Part shown: positions 1 through 12,463 of the stretch, piece by piece
Position numbering within the stretch: the first letter of the stretch is position 1
Layout: each line of letters begins with the position of its first letter
From: Longimicrobiales bacterium
GTDB lineage: Bacteria; Gemmatimonadota; Gemmatimonadetes; Longimicrobiales; Gaopeijiaceae
Direction: 5' to 3'
NCBI GenBank assembly: GCA_951813395.1
Contig: OX638356.1
Coordinates: forward strand, 1,343,340 to 1,407,339
DNA length: 64,000 nt
The notes under the pieces: model-generated
What the model saw: the letters and a program-made list of their open reading frames with translations, nothing else
The model's database searches: none
Told to the model about the DNA's origin: nothing
Made by a program: the position numbers and the translations under genes

Positions 1-562
1 CGATGGCGAGGGCCGCCTCGACGGCGCGGAGCGCGTGGGTGGCGTGGCCGTCGCTGAGGGCTTCCAGTTCGCTGTCGGCCCATCGGTGCGTGGTCACGGC
101 GGTCGCGCCCAGGAGGCCTGTTGCCGTGAGCGCGACAATGGCGGGGTAGCGGGGGGCGGGTGGGGTTCTTCGCCGCGCCACGGCCCAGGCGGACATGAGC
201 AGCGATCCGAGCAGCGCGAGGGCGGTGGGGGCGGGGGGGAGGGGGGTCATGCGGGGTTGCGGCGGGACGGTGATCCGGACGGCGGGCTGGAGCGAGCCGG
301 TGCGGTAGGCATGCGTGCCCGAACCGGAGCGGGTCTCGCCCTCCGGCACGGCCTCGATCGCCACACGGTCGTCCAGGAAGGCCCGAGCGGCCTCGTCCAC
401 GCCGCCGGCCAGCTCCCACAATTCGGCGGCCATGCGGGCAACGTCTCTGGCCGCGGCCGCCTGCGCGTCGCTCAACCCTCTGACCGCCACCGCAATTGTC
501 AGCGCCGTCCCGGCCGTGAACGCCACGGCGGCGAGTACGGGAAGGGCGGCCCGCCCCCTCAT
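1..562 (-). CDS. Hypothetical membrane protein, truncated by window edge
   Basis: The minus-strand frame opens with ATG at 562 and stays open to base 1, giving at least 187 residues. The ATG overlaps the stop of the solute-binding protein gene (ATGA), so the two are probably translationally coupled. Hydrophobic stretches lie near residues 7-27, 109-124 and 139-158. Between the first two is an extracytoplasmic-looking segment of about 80 residues, and after the third a charged helix-like region (RWADSELEAL) runs out of the window. An ABC sugar cluster should have permeases here, but the visible part does not look like MalF or MalG. It could be an unusual permease N-terminus or a sensor protein. 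Function is not assigned. Confidence 0.55.
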   Translation of the reverse strand, partial: MRGRAALPVLAAVAFTAGTALTIAVAVRGLSDAQAAAARDVARMAAELWELAGGVDEAARAFLDDRVAIEAVPEGETRSGSGTHAYRTGSLQPAVRITVPPQPRMTPLPPAPTALALLGSLLMSAWAVARRRTPPAPRYPAIVALTATGLLGATAVTTHRWADSELEALSDGHATHALRAVEAALAI

Positions 563-1859
563 CGCCTCAGAACCTCGTCGACCCTGCGCGCAACGTCCGC
601 CGCGCTCGAGGCGAGATCCTCGCCACCGAGAAGCCGCCGGTCCATGATCTCCACCGCCAGCGCCTCGACGCGGGAGAAATCCCGGACATGGGCGCCCCAG
701 GTCACCCGGGCACCCTCCACCAGCGAGATGAACGCGGCCTCCACCCCCGTGGTGTCCCTTGCGGCGACCTCCGCCGCCACGTCGGCGCGCGACGGGATGG
801 CCAGCCCGGACCGCGCGCGGATCCGCTGCGCTTCCGGCGATGCGAGGAATCCGGCCAGGTCGATCGCCTGACGCAGGTTGGCCGCGTTCGGGGGCACGGC
901 CCACCCGGAAGCGTAGAGGACGCTCGTCGCGCCGCTCTGGGAGGGATGGTGGGGAATCCGGACGATCGCCAGGTCGAGCTCCCCCGTCTCCACCAGGTCC
1001 CGGAAGACGGGGAGTGTCCAGTGACCGGACAGCAGGAACGCCTGCCCGCCCGAAGCGAAACGGGCTTCGCGGGCCGGGTCCCCCTGCTGGACGAATTGGG
1101 CGCCGGGTGTCAGGCCGTCCTCTGCGAGTCCCGTCAGGAACGCGTATGCCTCCAGTGCGGCGGGGCCGTCCATGAACCCCGAGGCCGCGTCGCCCCCGGG
1201 AGACAGGATGTCGCCGCCGGCAGACCACACGAATGGCACCCACTGGTAGAGGTTGCGCGGAAAGTCGAAGCCGTAGACATCCGGTCTGCCGTCGCCGTCG
1301 TGGTCGACCGTGGTGGAGCGCGCCGCGCGGCGGAAGTCATCCCACGTCCACTGCGCGCTTGCGGGCGTGTCGATGCCGGCGCTGGACAGCACGTCGAGGT
1401 TGACGTATAGCACCATCGGCGTGAAGTCCTTCGGCAACGCGAAGAGTGAGCTGCCGCGCCGGAACGCGTCCAGCACCTGCGGGAAGACGCTGTCGGCCCG
1501 AAACCCGAGCGCTTCCCGGTAGGGCTGGAAGTCGACCGCCAGCCCGCGGTCCACGAAGGTGGGGATGTCGGGCGAGTCGAGCAGGTAGACATCGGGAGGG
1601 CGACCGGCGGCGATCGAGGTGAGCAGTCGCTCCTCGTAGCCGTTCGGCGCCGATTCGAGGACGACCCGCGTACCGGGACGGAGAGTTTCGTACCGGTCGG
1701 CGACCCGCTGCTCGATCTCGAGCTCGGTGCCCCCCGCCCAGAGCGCGACCCGCAGGGTGATGGCAGCCGGCGGGGAGGGCGAGCATGCCGCCGTCGCGAG
1801 GAGGAGCGTTGCGGCCAGGGTACGGAATCCAGTCCGAAGGGTCAACATATAATATAGCA

Positions 1860-1860
<1 letters not shown>
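559..1860 (-). CDS. ABC transporter sugar-binding lipoprotein
   Basis: This is an extracellular solute-binding protein of the family 1 (sugar) type, about 433 residues, expected to be anchored outside the inner membrane and to pass a carbohydrate to a MalFGK-like importer. The N-terminus has a hydrophobic signal ending in LLLATAAC, a plausible lipobox. Family features include RVALWAGGTELEIEQRVADR near the start of the mature protein, PPDVYLLDSPDIPTFVDRG, a LFALPKDFTPMVLYVNLDVL segment and a W-W rich hinge region. The ATG at 1860 overlaps the stop of the ATPase gene (TAATG); a second ATG at 1848 gives a neater signal peptide and may be the true start. Neither has a clear Shine-Dalgarno sequence. 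Confidence 0.85.
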
Positions 1861-2983
<1,123 letters not shown>

Positions 2984-2987
<4 letters not shown>

Positions 2988-5302
2988 GGCCACGGGACCC
3001 GGAGCGGACGGTCGCGCGGTCCGTCGTGGCGCCGCCCGTCCACCGTCAACGTGGTGCGGTCTCCCGTCAGCCGCACCGAGACGGTGCGCCCCCGGGTCCG
3101 CAGGGGACCCATTGCGACATCCTGGAGGCCATGCGGCAGGGGCCACACCCTCGCGCGCTCGTGATCGATGTCCAGTCCGGCGATTCCGCGCGCCAGCAGG
3201 TCCAGCACCCAGGAATGCTGATAGTCGTCGATCCCCCGGAAACGACAGGCGCGACCGTTGTGCGGGTTGTAGTGCTCGTAGCAGTTGGGGCGCGCGGTGT
3301 CGCCGCCCGAGAACATCATGCGCACGAACCGCGTCAGCATACCCGCCGCCAGCGCGCCCGCTCGGCCATTGCCCCGGCCCCAGCACCTCAAGAGCCCCTC
3401 GATCACGTGGCTGGTCGTCATGGGCCAGACGCGCCCGTTCCAGGGACAGTTCCGCCGCTTTCCCCTCCAGATCCCCTCCGCGGAGAAGCGAGGGTCGTCG
3501 ACGCTGGACGAGGGAAGGGGGTAGCGAGTCCCGAAGGTCCCCGGGTCTTCAAGGTGATCCATCATCGTCCCGAGACGAGGTCCGTCGACCAGATCGGTGA
3601 GCATCGGATAGAAGCCGACGGCGGCCTTCACCTCCGTACGTTCGAGGGTTCGTCCATCGACATCGGTGAAGAGGCCGGCTTCGGGGGACCACATGTGCTC
3701 TCTGATCGCTTCTCCGGTTCGGGACGCTCGCGCCCGCCAGCCGGATTCATCCCCGTCGCGTCCAAGTTCCCTTGCGATCTTGCCCAGCGCCCGGAACAGC
3801 AGGTACGCGTACACGGTCACGTCGATCCCCTTCAGGCGCAGGCGAGGCTGCCACCCGGCCGTGTCCGCCCGCGGATCGACCGCCATGTAGCGCGACATGT
3901 ACTCCTGGCCCGTTTCGAAGTGGTTGACGACCGTGAACATCCCCGAATCCTCGGGGTCGCGCGACCGCTTCAGCCACCCCGCGTACCGGCACAGCCCGTC
4001 GTAGCAGATCGCGAGTCCGGCGGTGTCCGGCTGCATGCGGTGCACGGCCAGGACCGCGTCGCCCCAGTTTGCATGATAGAAATCGGTGCGTTCGAGATGG
4101 TTGGCATAGAGCCGCCCGTGCAGGGATCCGTCCTCCTTCTGGTTGTCGAGGAAGTTGAGGATCGACCCCCACGCCTCGCGCCCGCCCGCGCGCCAGCGCA
4201 TCTCCATCATGTGGCATTGCGCGCTGTAGGTGATCGGCACGTGGAAGTACTCGGGTCCCTCGGCGATGGCGGGATGCCGGATGTTGCCCCAGCGTCCGCC
4301 GATGCGGTTGAGCCCCAGCCCGTAGACGCGGTAGTCGAAGTAGCGGTCGAGGTGGGGGTCGCCCGACGCGAAGGCGGGGAAGCCCGCGAAGAAGGACTGC
4401 CACGGGCGGATCGGCGGCAGCGTGTCCGTGAGTTCGTGGACGCTTGATGGCTGGGGGACCGCGGGCGCGGGTGGTTCGGTGGCCGGCCGATGTGCCGCGC
4501 CCGTCTCGGCGATTCCAGGCGCAAGCTTCATACTCAGGCCGATCGGCCGCTCACCGTGCACTTCGACCGCCACGGCCACCCAGATCCAGCCGATGGCGTC
4601 GTCCCGGGGTGGTGGGTCGGCCGGTGCCGGGTGCGAACCCTCGGCAAAAGGGGACAAGCCCCAGTCCGGCGACGCGCCTCCCTCGGAAGCGACGATCCGG
4701 TGCCAGGCGGGACTCGGGTCGCCCGACAGCTCCATGGCCACGGGCAGCTCCTCGCCCGCGCGATCCCGGACGGTCCGGACCCATGTCACGCCGGCGCCGG
4801 AGGCCCGCACGCCGGTCGTCGAGCACAGGGGCTGCGCGGTGAACGCGACGAGCCAGCCGGTGGTGGGCGGCTTGAGGGTCCATGTGGACTCGAGACAGCC
4901 GCCGGGCAGCACGCGCCGGTCCTCGACGGCCGTGAGCGGCACGGCATGCGGGACGTGCCGGCTGGACGCGAGGCCCGACACCGGGCCCGGCTGGGGGATG
5001 GGTCCGTTCCCGGAGCGCGCCCGCCACCGCGCGGTGATGCGGCCCGGGCGCCACATCGACGCGTGGCCCCCGGTCCGCGTCTCCGGCGCGAGCGCGACCT
5101 CCCGACCTTCGGCGTTCAGGAACGCCACCGAGAAGCACGGCGCGAGTTCATAGTGCAGCAGGTGGACGGGATCCCAGAAACCGGGCCTGTTCAGCCATCG
5201 CGGGAACGGCGGCGCCCACACGACGCCGTCCAGTCCGCCCAGAAACCATTTGTCGGGGCGGGCGAGGGCGGCGATGCGGTCTTGGGCGGCTGGAAGCGTC
5301 AA
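2984..5302 (-). CDS. Putative (alpha/alpha)6-barrel glycoside hydrolase (MGH1/GH63-like)
   Basis: The 772-residue product appears to have an N-terminal beta-rich region (about 1-290) and a C-terminal helical-barrel glycosidase domain. The barrel resembles the MGH1/GH63 group of clan GH-G: FLDNQKEDGSLHG, FYHANWGDAVLAV, EYMSRYMAVD, WRGKRRNCPWNGRVWPM, EHYNPHNGRACRF and DYQHSWVLDLLARG. The WNGRVWP and Asp/Glu-rich segments line the active site in that fold. No signal peptide is seen, so it is probably cytoplasmic and acts on an imported oligosaccharide or glycoside. It heads the ABC operon with a 4-bp overlap into the ATPase gene. Substrate and exact family are uncertain; the fold-level call is firmer. 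Confidence 0.65.
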
Positions 5303-5436
5303 CTGGCTATTGTCCCGCGCGCTCGCTCGAAACGCTCTTGCACGTCCGGTCCGCTCGAACAGCCACGCAAGCAGTGGTGTAGGACAAGTGATCCGCCATC
5401 ATATCACAACCCTGATTCCCCTGATAGATTGGGCAC

Positions 5437-7641
5437 ATGGCGACGACCGCGGCGGCTGAACGCACCACGACGATCCGGGGGTTTCCCCGCCCCCTGGCCC
5501 GGGCCATGGAACAGTACGCCGACCGCCTCGACATCGACACGATTCGCGCGGCCTACGAGCTGGCGGACGAGGCGCACGCCGGGCAGCGCCGGGCGTCGGG
5601 TGAGCCTTTCATCAACCACGCCGTGGAGGTCGCGACGATCGTCGCGGAGTTGCAGCTCGACACCGCTTCGGTGATCTCGGCGCTCGTCCACGACGTCGTG
5701 GAGGATACGGTCGTCTCGATCCATGGAATCCGCGAGATCTTCGGCGAGGAGGTGGGCGCGATCGTAGACGGGGTCACGAAGATCGGGAAGGTGCGCTTCC
5801 GGTCGAGCACGGAGCGACAGGTCGAGAACTACCGCAAGCTGCTGCTCTCCATGGCGCAGGACGCGCGCGTCATTCTGGTCAAACTGGCCGATCGTCTGCA
5901 CAACATGCGCACGCTCGAGCATCTGCCGCCCGGCAAACAGCAGCCGATCGCGAGGGAGACGCGCGAGATCTACGCGCCGCTGGCGCACCGGCTCGGCATG
6001 GCGGCAATCAAGTGGGAGCTGGAGGATCTGGCCTTCAAGTTTCTCGATCCCGAGTCCTACGACGGCCTGCGCAAGCTGGTGCGGCAACGGCGGCGCGCCC
6101 GTGAGCGGCACATCCTGGAGATGCAGCGCCCGCTCAAAGATGCGCTGCGGGCGGCCGGCGTTCCGGGCGAGGTGACGGGACGTCCCAAGCACCTCTGGTC
6201 GATCCACCGCAAGATGGTCACCCAGGACCGGAGCTACGACGAGATCTACGACCTCATGGCGCTGCGCGTAATCACCGATTCGGTCGCGCACTGCTACGCC
6301 GCCCTGGGCATCATCCATGGCCGCTGGACACCGATTCAGGAGCGCTTCCACGACTACGCGGCCACACCGAAGTCGAACATGTACCAGTCCATCCACACGA
6401 CCGTGTACGGCCCCGGCGGACGCAGGTACGAGGTGCAGATTCGCACCGCGGAAATGCATCGCACGGCCGAGTTCGGGATCGCGGCGCACTGGCGGTACAA
6501 GGCCGAGGCGAAGGAGAGCGGGGTCGACGATGCCCTCACGTGGTTCCGGCAGGTCCTGGAGTGGCAGAAGGACGCCAGCGAACCGGAGGACTTCATGGAA
6601 TTCCTCCGCATGGACCTCTTCCAGGGGGAGATCTTCGTATTCACTCCGAAGGGCGAAGTGAAGCAGTTGCCGGTAGGCTCATCGCCCATCGATTTCGCCT
6701 TCTCGGTACACACCGAGGTGGGGCTCCACTGCGCCGGCGCCAAGGTGAACGGACGCATCGCACCCCTGTCCCGGCAGCTGGCCAGCGGCGATTCGGTGGA
6801 GATCATCACGAACTCCCGCCAATGGCCCAACCGCGACTGGCTGGGCTTCGTGAAGACGTCGCGGGCGCGCACGCGAATCCGCCAGTGGATCCGCCGCGAG
6901 GAATTCGATCGCGCGCGGCAGCTCGGCCAGGAACTCTTCCAGCGGGCCCTGCGCAAGGCCAGGCTGGCGAGGCCCAGCGACGAGGAGACGCTCCGCGTGG
7001 CCCGCAAGCTGGGCTACAGGAGCTTCGACGAGGCTCTGGCGGCGCTGGCTCGCGGCGACATCGGACCTTCGGCCGTCATCCGCGGCTTCTACCCCGACGA
7101 GGATCCGGCCCAGGTCGTGAAGCGGTCGCCCTCCGCGCTGGAACGGATCGCCGAGAAGATCCGCAAGTCGAACCGCGGCGTGACCATTCAGGGGATGGAC
7201 AACCTGATGATCCGCTACTCCCAGTGCTGTCAGCCCGTCCCCGGGGACAAGGTGATCGGGTACATCACGCGGGGGCGCGGCATCTCGATTCACCGGACCG
7301 ACTGTCCGAATGTCCTCAACCTGACCGAGGACCCCGACCGGCGGGTGGAGATCGAGTGGCGGGCCGAGCGCGGAGACCGTTTCTTCGTGCACCTGCACAT
7401 GGAGGGCACCGACCGGCGGGGCCTGCTCGGCGACGTGGCGAGGACGATCAGCGAGACGGCGACCGATATCCAGCACGCGGACATGCGCGGCACGGACGGC
7501 GGCATGACCGCCGCATTCGTCGTGGAGGTGCAGGACCTCAACCACCTCAAACGGGTCATGCAGGCGGTGCAGCGCGTGAAGGGCGTGGTCTCCGTGGTGC
7601 GGCGCGAGAGCATCCACGAGAGCGAACTCTTCGATGCCTGA
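5437..7641 (+). CDS. rel: Bifunctional (p)ppGpp synthetase/hydrolase (RelA/SpoT family)
   Basis: This long RSH protein (734 residues) makes and degrades the alarmone (p)ppGpp. The HD hydrolase domain is intact ([28 protein letters not shown]). The synthetase domain follows ([50 protein letters not shown]). Next are a TGS domain ([27 protein letters not shown]), a helical/zinc-finger region with [10 protein letters not shown], and a C-terminal ACT domain. The charge motif that is RFKD in bifunctional enzymes and EFDD in RelA-type synthetases reads RFHD here. The gene is divergent from the glycosidase; a TAGATTGG element lies 12 bases upstream of the ATG. It overlaps uvrB by 8 bp. Confidence 0.96.
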   Translation: MATTAAAERTTTIRGFPRPLARAMEQYADRLDIDTIRAAYELADEAHAGQRRASGEPFINHAVEVATIVAELQLDTASVISALVHDVVEDTVVSIHGIREIFGEEVGAIVDGVTKIGKVRFRSSTERQVENYRKLLLSMAQDARVILVKLADRLHNMRTLEHLPPGKQQPIARETREIYAPLAHRLGMAAIKWELEDLAFKFLDPESYDGLRKLVRQRRRARERHILEMQRPLKDALRAAGVPGEVTGRPKHLWSIHRKMVTQDRSYDEIYDLMALRVITDSVAHCYAALGIIHGRWTPIQERFHDYAATPKSNMYQSIHTTVYGPGGRRYEVQIRTAEMHRTAEFGIAAHWRYKAEAKESGVDDALTWFRQVLEWQKDASEPEDFMEFLRMDLFQGEIFVFTPKGEVKQLPVGSSPIDFAFSVHTEVGLHCAGAKVNGRIAPLSRQLASGDSVEIITNSRQWPNRDWLGFVKTSRARTRIRQWIRREEFDRARQLGQELFQRALRKARLARPSDEETLRVARKLGYRSFDEALAALARGDIGPSAVIRGFYPDEDPAQVVKRSPSALERIAEKIRKSNRGVTIQGMDNLMIRYSQCCQPVPGDKVIGYITRGRGISIHRTDCPNVLNLTEDPDRRVEIEWRAERGDRFFVHLHMEGTDRRGLLGDVARTISETATDIQHADMRGTDGGMTAAFVVEVQDLNHLKRVMQAVQRVKGVVSVVRRESIHESELFDA

Positions 7642-9622
7642 GTTCGAGATTCGGGCGCCCTTCGAGCCGGAGGGTGACCAGCCTTCCGCAATCGCCGAAC
7701 TGGTCGAGGGACTGGGTGGCGGCGCGCGCTTCCAGACGCTGCTGGGCGCGACGGGGACCGGGAAGACGCTGACCATGGCCCACGTCATTGCCGAGTCGAA
7801 GCGTCCCACCCTGGTCATGTCGCACAACAAGACGCTCGCCGCCCAGCTCTACGGCGAACTCAAGTCGCTGCTTCCAGCCAACGCCGTCGAGTACTTCGTC
7901 TCGTACTACGACTACTACCAGCCCGAAGCCTACGTCCCCGCGACCGACACCTACATCGAGAAGGACGCGTCCATCAACGAGGACATCGAGCGGCTGCGCC
8001 TGCGCGCCACGTCCTCGCTGATCGAACGTCGCGACGTGGTCGTCGTGGCGTCGGTGTCCTGCATCTACGGTCTGGGCAATCCGATCGACTACCGGGGATT
8101 GATGCTGCACCTGGAAGTCGGCGAAGAGGTCCCGCGCCAGAAGATCCTGCGGGGTCTGGTCGACATCCTGTACAAGCGAAACGACATCGCCTTCGAGCGC
8201 GGCGCCTTCCGGGTGCGCGGCGATACGGTCGAGGTATTCCCGGCCTACGAGGAGCAGGCGATCCGGATCGAACTCTGGGGCGACGAAATCGAGCGGATCA
8301 CGCGCTTCGACCCGCTCACCGGCGAGTCGATTGCAAAGCTGGGCCGGACCTCGATCTACCCGGCGTCGCACTACGTGACGCGGCAGTGCACGATCGAGGA
8401 GATGGCCCCTTTGATCCGGGAGGAGATGGCCGCGCAGGTGGAAAGATTCAAGGCGGCGGGACTTCTCCTGGAAGCGCAGAGGATCGAGTCGCGCACCAAC
8501 TTCGATCTCGAAATGATGCTGGAGATGGGGACCTGTCCGGGGATCGAGAACTACAGCCGCTACACGAGCGGTCGGGAGCCCGGTGAGCGGCCGGCGTGCC
8601 TCCTCGACTTCTTCCCCGAGGACTTTCTCATGATTGTCGACGAATCCCACGTGACCCTTCCGCAGCTCCACGGGATGTACAAGGGCGACCGGTCGCGCAA
8701 GGAGACGCTGGTGCAGCACGGCTTCCGCCTGCCTTCGGCGATCGACAACCGCCCGCTCCGTTTCGAGGAGTGGCGGTCGCTGCTGAACCAGGTCGTGTTC
8801 GTGTCGGCGACCCCGGGCGACTACGAGCTGGAGCAGAGCGGGGGGGTCGTGACCGAACAGATCATCCGCCCCACGGGGCTGGTGGATCCGCCGATCGACG
8901 TGCGTCCGGTGCGTGGACAGGTGGACGACCTGCTCGCCGAGATCCGGGAACGGGCGGAGCGGGACGAGCGGGTCCTGGTCACCACCCTGACCAAGCGCAT
9001 GGCCGAGGATCTCTCCGAGTACTTCCAGTCGGTCGGGGTCAAGGTGCGGTACATGCACGCCGACATCGACGCGATCGAGCGGATGGAGATCCTGCGCGCG
9101 CTGCGCCTTGGGAGGATCGACGTGCTCGTGGGGATCAACCTGCTGCGCGAAGGGCTCGATCTGCCAGAGGTCTCGCTGGTCGCGATCCTGGACGCCGACA
9201 AGGAGGGATTCCTGCGCAACGCCCGCTCCCTGATCCAGACGGTGGGCCGCGCGGCGCGCAACGTGAACGGCAGGGCGATCCTCTACGCGGACACCATCAC
9301 CGGGTCGATGCGGGTGTGCCTCGACGAGACCGGGCGCCGCCGGCGGGTGCAGATCGCCCACAACGAGCGGCACGGGATCGTCCCGCAGACCATCCGCAAG
9401 AGCATTGAGCAGATCGAGCTCTCGACCCGCGTGGCCGACGCGCGCGACAGACCCGTCGCCAAGGTGGCCGAGTCCGCGCCCGGCTACACGGACGAGGTCG
9501 ACTCGGAGGCCTTCGTGAAGATCCTCGAGGAAGAGATGGCCAAGGCGGCCGAGGCGCTCGACTTCGAGAGGGCGGCCGCGCTGAGGGACCAGTTGTTCGA
9601 TCTCAAGGCGGCGGTGGGGTGA
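7634..9622 (+). CDS. uvrB: UvrABC system protein B
   Basis: This is the damage-verifying helicase-like subunit of nucleotide excision repair, 662 residues, the usual length. It has Walker A GATGTGKT (residues 38-45), the beta-hairpin region [23 protein letters not shown] that clamps DNA, DESH, the SATPG motif, the helicase motif GRAARN and a C-terminal UVR motif ([24 protein letters not shown]) that binds UvrA or UvrC. The ATG lies 8 bases inside the end of rel, and the stop overlaps the GTG of tsaE (GTGA), so the genes are co-translated. Confidence 0.98.
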   Translation: MPEFEIRAPFEPEGDQPSAIAELVEGLGGGARFQTLLGATGTGKTLTMAHVIAESKRPTLVMSHNKTLAAQLYGELKSLLPANAVEYFVSYYDYYQPEAYVPATDTYIEKDASINEDIERLRLRATSSLIERRDVVVVASVSCIYGLGNPIDYRGLMLHLEVGEEVPRQKILRGLVDILYKRNDIAFERGAFRVRGDTVEVFPAYEEQAIRIELWGDEIERITRFDPLTGESIAKLGRTSIYPASHYVTRQCTIEEMAPLIREEMAAQVERFKAAGLLLEAQRIESRTNFDLEMMLEMGTCPGIENYSRYTSGREPGERPACLLDFFPEDFLMIVDESHVTLPQLHGMYKGDRSRKETLVQHGFRLPSAIDNRPLRFEEWRSLLNQVVFVSATPGDYELEQSGGVVTEQIIRPTGLVDPPIDVRPVRGQVDDLLAEIRERAERDERVLVTTLTKRMAEDLSEYFQSVGVKVRYMHADIDAIERMEILRALRLGRIDVLVGINLLREGLDLPEVSLVAILDADKEGFLRNARSLIQTVGRAARNVNGRAILYADTITGSMRVCLDETGRRRRVQIAHNERHGIVPQTIRKSIEQIELSTRVADARDRPVAKVAESAPGYTDEVDSEAFVKILEEEMAKAAEALDFERAAALRDQLFDLKAAVG

Positions 9623-10164
9623 AGCCATCGGGGGAAACCGGCGGCGACGGCACGGCGACCGGGAGTGCGCAAACGTCTGTTTCCCCAGGTTGCGGCACCG
9701 CGCAGCTGACCGAGGACGAACTGGTTGCGTGGGGCCGCCGGATCGGGGCCACGGTCACGCCCCCGGTCTTCATCGGCCTGATCGGGCCGCTGGGTGCGGG
9801 CAAGTCCGTTCTCGCAAGGGCCGTGGCGCGCGGTGCCGGTGTGCGGGGCGCTCTGCCTTCGCCGACGTTCAACATCGTGTTCCGGTATCCGGTTTCCGGG
9901 GCCGCGGTCATTCACGCCGACCTCTTCCGGATCGGTTCGGTGCAGGAGCTGGCCGGGATCGGATGGGAGGACATGCTGGCCGACAGGCGGGGCATCGTCC
10001 TGGTGGAGTGGTGCGGACGGGCCGGGAGCGAACTGCCGAACAACCGCTGGGCAGTCACGTTGGGCTTCGTCGAGGATGTCGCGCGGCGCGAGGTGCGGGT
10101 GGTGCGGTTTGGCGAACCGTCGCCGCTTCCCGGCTTCCGGGTGCCCGGCGAGGGGGCGGAGTAG
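9619..10164 (+). CDS. tsaE: tRNA threonylcarbamoyladenosine biosynthesis ATPase TsaE
   Basis: TsaE is the P-loop ATPase of the TsaBDE complex that makes t6A37 on ANN-decoding tRNAs. It has Walker A GPLGAGKS (residues 56-63), the family segment [19 protein letters not shown] and VLVEW. The start is a GTG overlapping the uvrB stop. The N-terminus is about 25 residues longer than usual and looks disordered, so a later start is possible. It is followed by tsaB and rimI, the common bacterial arrangement. Confidence 0.93.
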   Translation: MKPSGETGGDGTATGSAQTSVSPGCGTAQLTEDELVAWGRRIGATVTPPVFIGLIGPLGAGKSVLARAVARGAGVRGALPSPTFNIVFRYPVSGAAVIHADLFRIGSVQELAGIGWEDMLADRRGIVLVEWCGRAGSELPNNRWAVTLGFVEDVARREVRVVRFGEPSPLPGFRVPGEGAE

Positions 10165-10196
10165 CGGTCCATGGCGCCGTCGAGCCGCGGATACGG

Positions 10197-10970
10197 GTGA
10201 CCGGGCGGGCGCCCAGCGGTCCCGTCGTGGCGATCGAGACCTCGGGCAGGTTGGGATCGGTCGCGGTCGCAGTCGGTGGATCGATTGCGGCCCGCCGTTT
10301 CCTGAGCGAGCGCGCGGGACACGCCTCGGGACTGGTTCCGGCGGTGCGGGAGGTGCTCGAGGAGGGCGGGATCGACCTGGCGCGGGTCGCGGGCGTGGTG
10401 GTCGGAGCCGGGCCGGGTTCCTTCACCGGAGTCCGGATTGCGGGGGCCGCGGCAAAGGGCCTCGCGGCGGGTCTCGCCGTTCCCCTCTACGCCACCTCCA
10501 GCCTGCACGCCGCGTCGTTTGCCATGGAGGCTTTCGCGGATGACCCCCGGGAACTCGTGGATGCGGTCGTGGAGGCCGAGGTGGCCCCCGGGGCGCATCC
10601 GGAATGGGACTCTGGGGCCGTCGCAGGGAAGGGCCGCAAACGGGAGGTGCGCTACGTCCTTTTCGACGCGAGGAACGGTCGGGTGTACGGTGCCTGCTAC
10701 GATGTGGGGGCGAACGGATCGGTCGAGGTGACGGCACCGCACGGTGGCTCGATCGTGGAGGTGCTCAATGGGCGGCCTCCGGCCGGGGCGTGCTTCGTGG
10801 GAGATGGCGCGGTGGCCCACGCGGCGCTTATTCACGCCGCCGGCTACGAAACACGGCTGCCCCCTGCCGGGATTGCCATCGCGGACGCCGTGGTAAAGTG
10901 CTGCCGCTGGGAGCCGGTGGTTATCGCCGACTGGCAGCCCGACTACGTAAGGGAATGGAGACCCGGATGA
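10197..10970 (+). CDS. tsaB: tRNA threonylcarbamoyladenosine biosynthesis protein TsaB
   Basis: TsaB is the non-catalytic ASKHA-fold partner of TsaD in t6A synthesis, 257 residues from GTG 10197. The diagnostic motifs are VAIETSGRLGSVAV at the N-terminus and VVGAGPGSFTGVRIA, which lies on the dimer interface. The open frame extends upstream through tsaE in another reading frame; GTG 10197, 32 bases after the tsaE stop, is the only start that leaves a normal N-terminus. An insertion around residues 120-145 (VEAEVAPGAHPEWDSGAVAG) is longer than in short TsaB proteins. The stop overlaps the rimI ATG. Confidence 0.9.
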   Translation: MTGRAPSGPVVAIETSGRLGSVAVAVGGSIAARRFLSERAGHASGLVPAVREVLEEGGIDLARVAGVVVGAGPGSFTGVRIAGAAAKGLAAGLAVPLYATSSLHAASFAMEAFADDPRELVDAVVEAEVAPGAHPEWDSGAVAGKGRKREVRYVLFDARNGRVYGACYDVGANGSVEVTAPHGGSIVEVLNGRPPAGACFVGDGAVAHAALIHAAGYETRLPPAGIAIADAVVKCCRWEPVVIADWQPDYVREWRPG

Positions 10971-11425
10971 CGGCGCGGGTTTCGGTGCGTCGGGCAATGC
11001 GTTCGGACCTGGTCGCCATACGCCGGATCGAGGAGACGTCCTTCTCGCGCCCCTGGACAAGCGAAACCTTTGCCGAGGTGCTCGGAGCGCCCGAGATGGA
11101 CGTGCTCGTCGCGGTCGCCGGCGGGGAGGTGGCGGGCTACGCCGTGCTGGCCACCCGGGAGCGAGAGGCCGAGCTGGCCAACCTGGCCGTAAGCGAGTCC
11201 AGCCGCGGCGAGGGGATCGGGCGGGCTCTGCTCGCTCGCTCGATCGAGGTCTTCCGTGAGCGGGGTGTACGAAGGGTGCTGCTGGCGGTCCGGACTTCCA
11301 ACCTCGGAGCGATGCGTCTGTACCGGCGCAACGGATTCAGAGCAATCGGCAGTCACAGATCCTACTACGAGGGTCCCTCGGAAGACGCCTGCATCATGCT
11401 GCTCACACTGCAAGTGCAATCCTGA
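10967..11425 (+). CDS. rimI: GNAT N-acetyltransferase, RimI-like
   Basis: This 152-residue GNAT acetyltransferase starts at the ATGA overlap with tsaB. The acetyl-CoA site is SRGEGIGRALL and the C-terminal strand is NLGAMRLYRRNGFRAIG, as in RimI, which acetylates the N-terminal Ala of ribosomal protein S18. The tsaB-rimI pairing supports the RimI name; exact protein substrate is inferred. The open frame continues upstream into tsaB, but that segment is out-of-frame shadow. Confidence 0.88.
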   Translation: MTARVSVRRAMRSDLVAIRRIEETSFSRPWTSETFAEVLGAPEMDVLVAVAGGEVAGYAVLATREREAELANLAVSESSRGEGIGRALLARSIEVFRERGVRRVLLAVRTSNLGAMRLYRRNGFRAIGSHRSYYEGPSEDACIMLLTLQVQS

Positions 11426-11482
11426 CCGGGGGTTCTCGTTTTCCGGGGAGGGGCTAACTTTCGACGCAGGTACTGCAACCGA

Positions 11483-12463
11483 ATGGAGATGATGCCCGAG
11501 GACGGCCGAAAGGTCCTGGTCACCGGCGGAGCCGGTTTCATCGGAAGTCATGTCGCCGACGCCCATCTGGAACGGGGCGACCGCGTCTGGGTCGTCGACG
11601 ATCTTTCGTCCGGCCGGCTGGAGAACGTGCCATCGGAAGCCGAATTCCACCGGATGGACATCGCGGACCCGGAAGTGGGCGACCTGTTTCACGACGTTGG
11701 GTTCGATCTCGTCAACCACCACGCCGCCCAGATCGACGTGCGCCGCTCCGTGGCCGATCCGGGCCTCGACGCGCGGGTCAATGTCCTCGGCCTGTTGAAC
11801 ATGCTGGAGGCCGCGCGACAGGCCGGGACGCGGCGCGTGGTGTTCGTTTCGAGCGGGGGCGTCGTCTATGGCGAGCCGGAGGTGCTTCCGACGCCGGAGC
11901 ACGCACCCAAGTCGCCTCTTTCCCCCTACGGGATCTCCAAGCTCGCGGGAGAGTACTACCTCAACTACTACAGGCAGGTCCACGAGATGGACTACGTGGC
12001 GCTCCGCTACGGCAACGTCTACGGCCCTCGCCAGGATCCCCATGGTGAGGCCGGGGTCGTGGCCATCTTTGCGAACCGTCTTCTGGGAGGGGAACCCCTG
12101 GGCATCCACGGCGACGGAAAACAGACACGGGACTACGTCTACGTCGGGGACGTGGCGCGCGCCAACCTGACCGCCGCGGACATGGCTCTGCCGCCAACGG
12201 CGGGCATGGACGCGAGGGCCTTCAACGTGGCCACGGGCGTTGGCACCAGCGTGAACGAACTCGCGCGCACACTGGAAGCAGCCGCGGGGACACGCACGGG
12301 AAGGATGACCTGGAAAGCACGGCCCGGGGAACTCCGCCACAGCGCCCTTGCGATCGGCCGGATCGCCCGGCGAGGCTGGGTCCCTGAGTTCAGCCTTCGC
12401 CAGGGACTGTCGGCTACCCTCGGGCACATCGCCGCCCGGCGCGCGGTGGCACGGGTCGGATGA
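11483..12463 (+). CDS. NAD-dependent sugar nucleotide epimerase/dehydratase
   Basis: This extended SDR enzyme of 326 residues is similar to UDP-glucose 4-epimerase. It has the NAD-binding motif TGGAGFIGSH, the active-site Ser region FVSSGGVVYG, the catalytic SPYGISK (YxxxK) and LRYGNVYGPRQDPHGEAGVV. It should interconvert nucleotide sugars for cell-surface glycans; the exact sugar is not evident. A TAACTTTCG element at 11455-11463 may be its promoter core. The stop overlaps the tolQ start (ATGA), so the epimerase heads the tol-pal operon. Confidence 0.88.
   Translation: MEMMPEDGRKVLVTGGAGFIGSHVADAHLERGDRVWVVDDLSSGRLENVPSEAEFHRMDIADPEVGDLFHDVGFDLVNHHAAQIDVRRSVADPGLDARVNVLGLLNMLEAARQAGTRRVVFVSSGGVVYGEPEVLPTPEHAPKSPLSPYGISKLAGEYYLNYYRQVHEMDYVALRYGNVYGPRQDPHGEAGVVAIFANRLLGGEPLGIHGDGKQTRDYVYVGDVARANLTAADMALPPTAGMDARAFNVATGVGTSVNELARTLEAAAGTRTGRMTWKARPGELRHSALAIGRIARRGWVPEFSLRQGLSATLGHIAARRAVARVG

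Noticed and set aside
7556-9628. A 690-codon antisense frame over uvrB.
   Set aside because: The plus strand encodes an unmistakable UvrB over the whole span; the antisense product has no motif.
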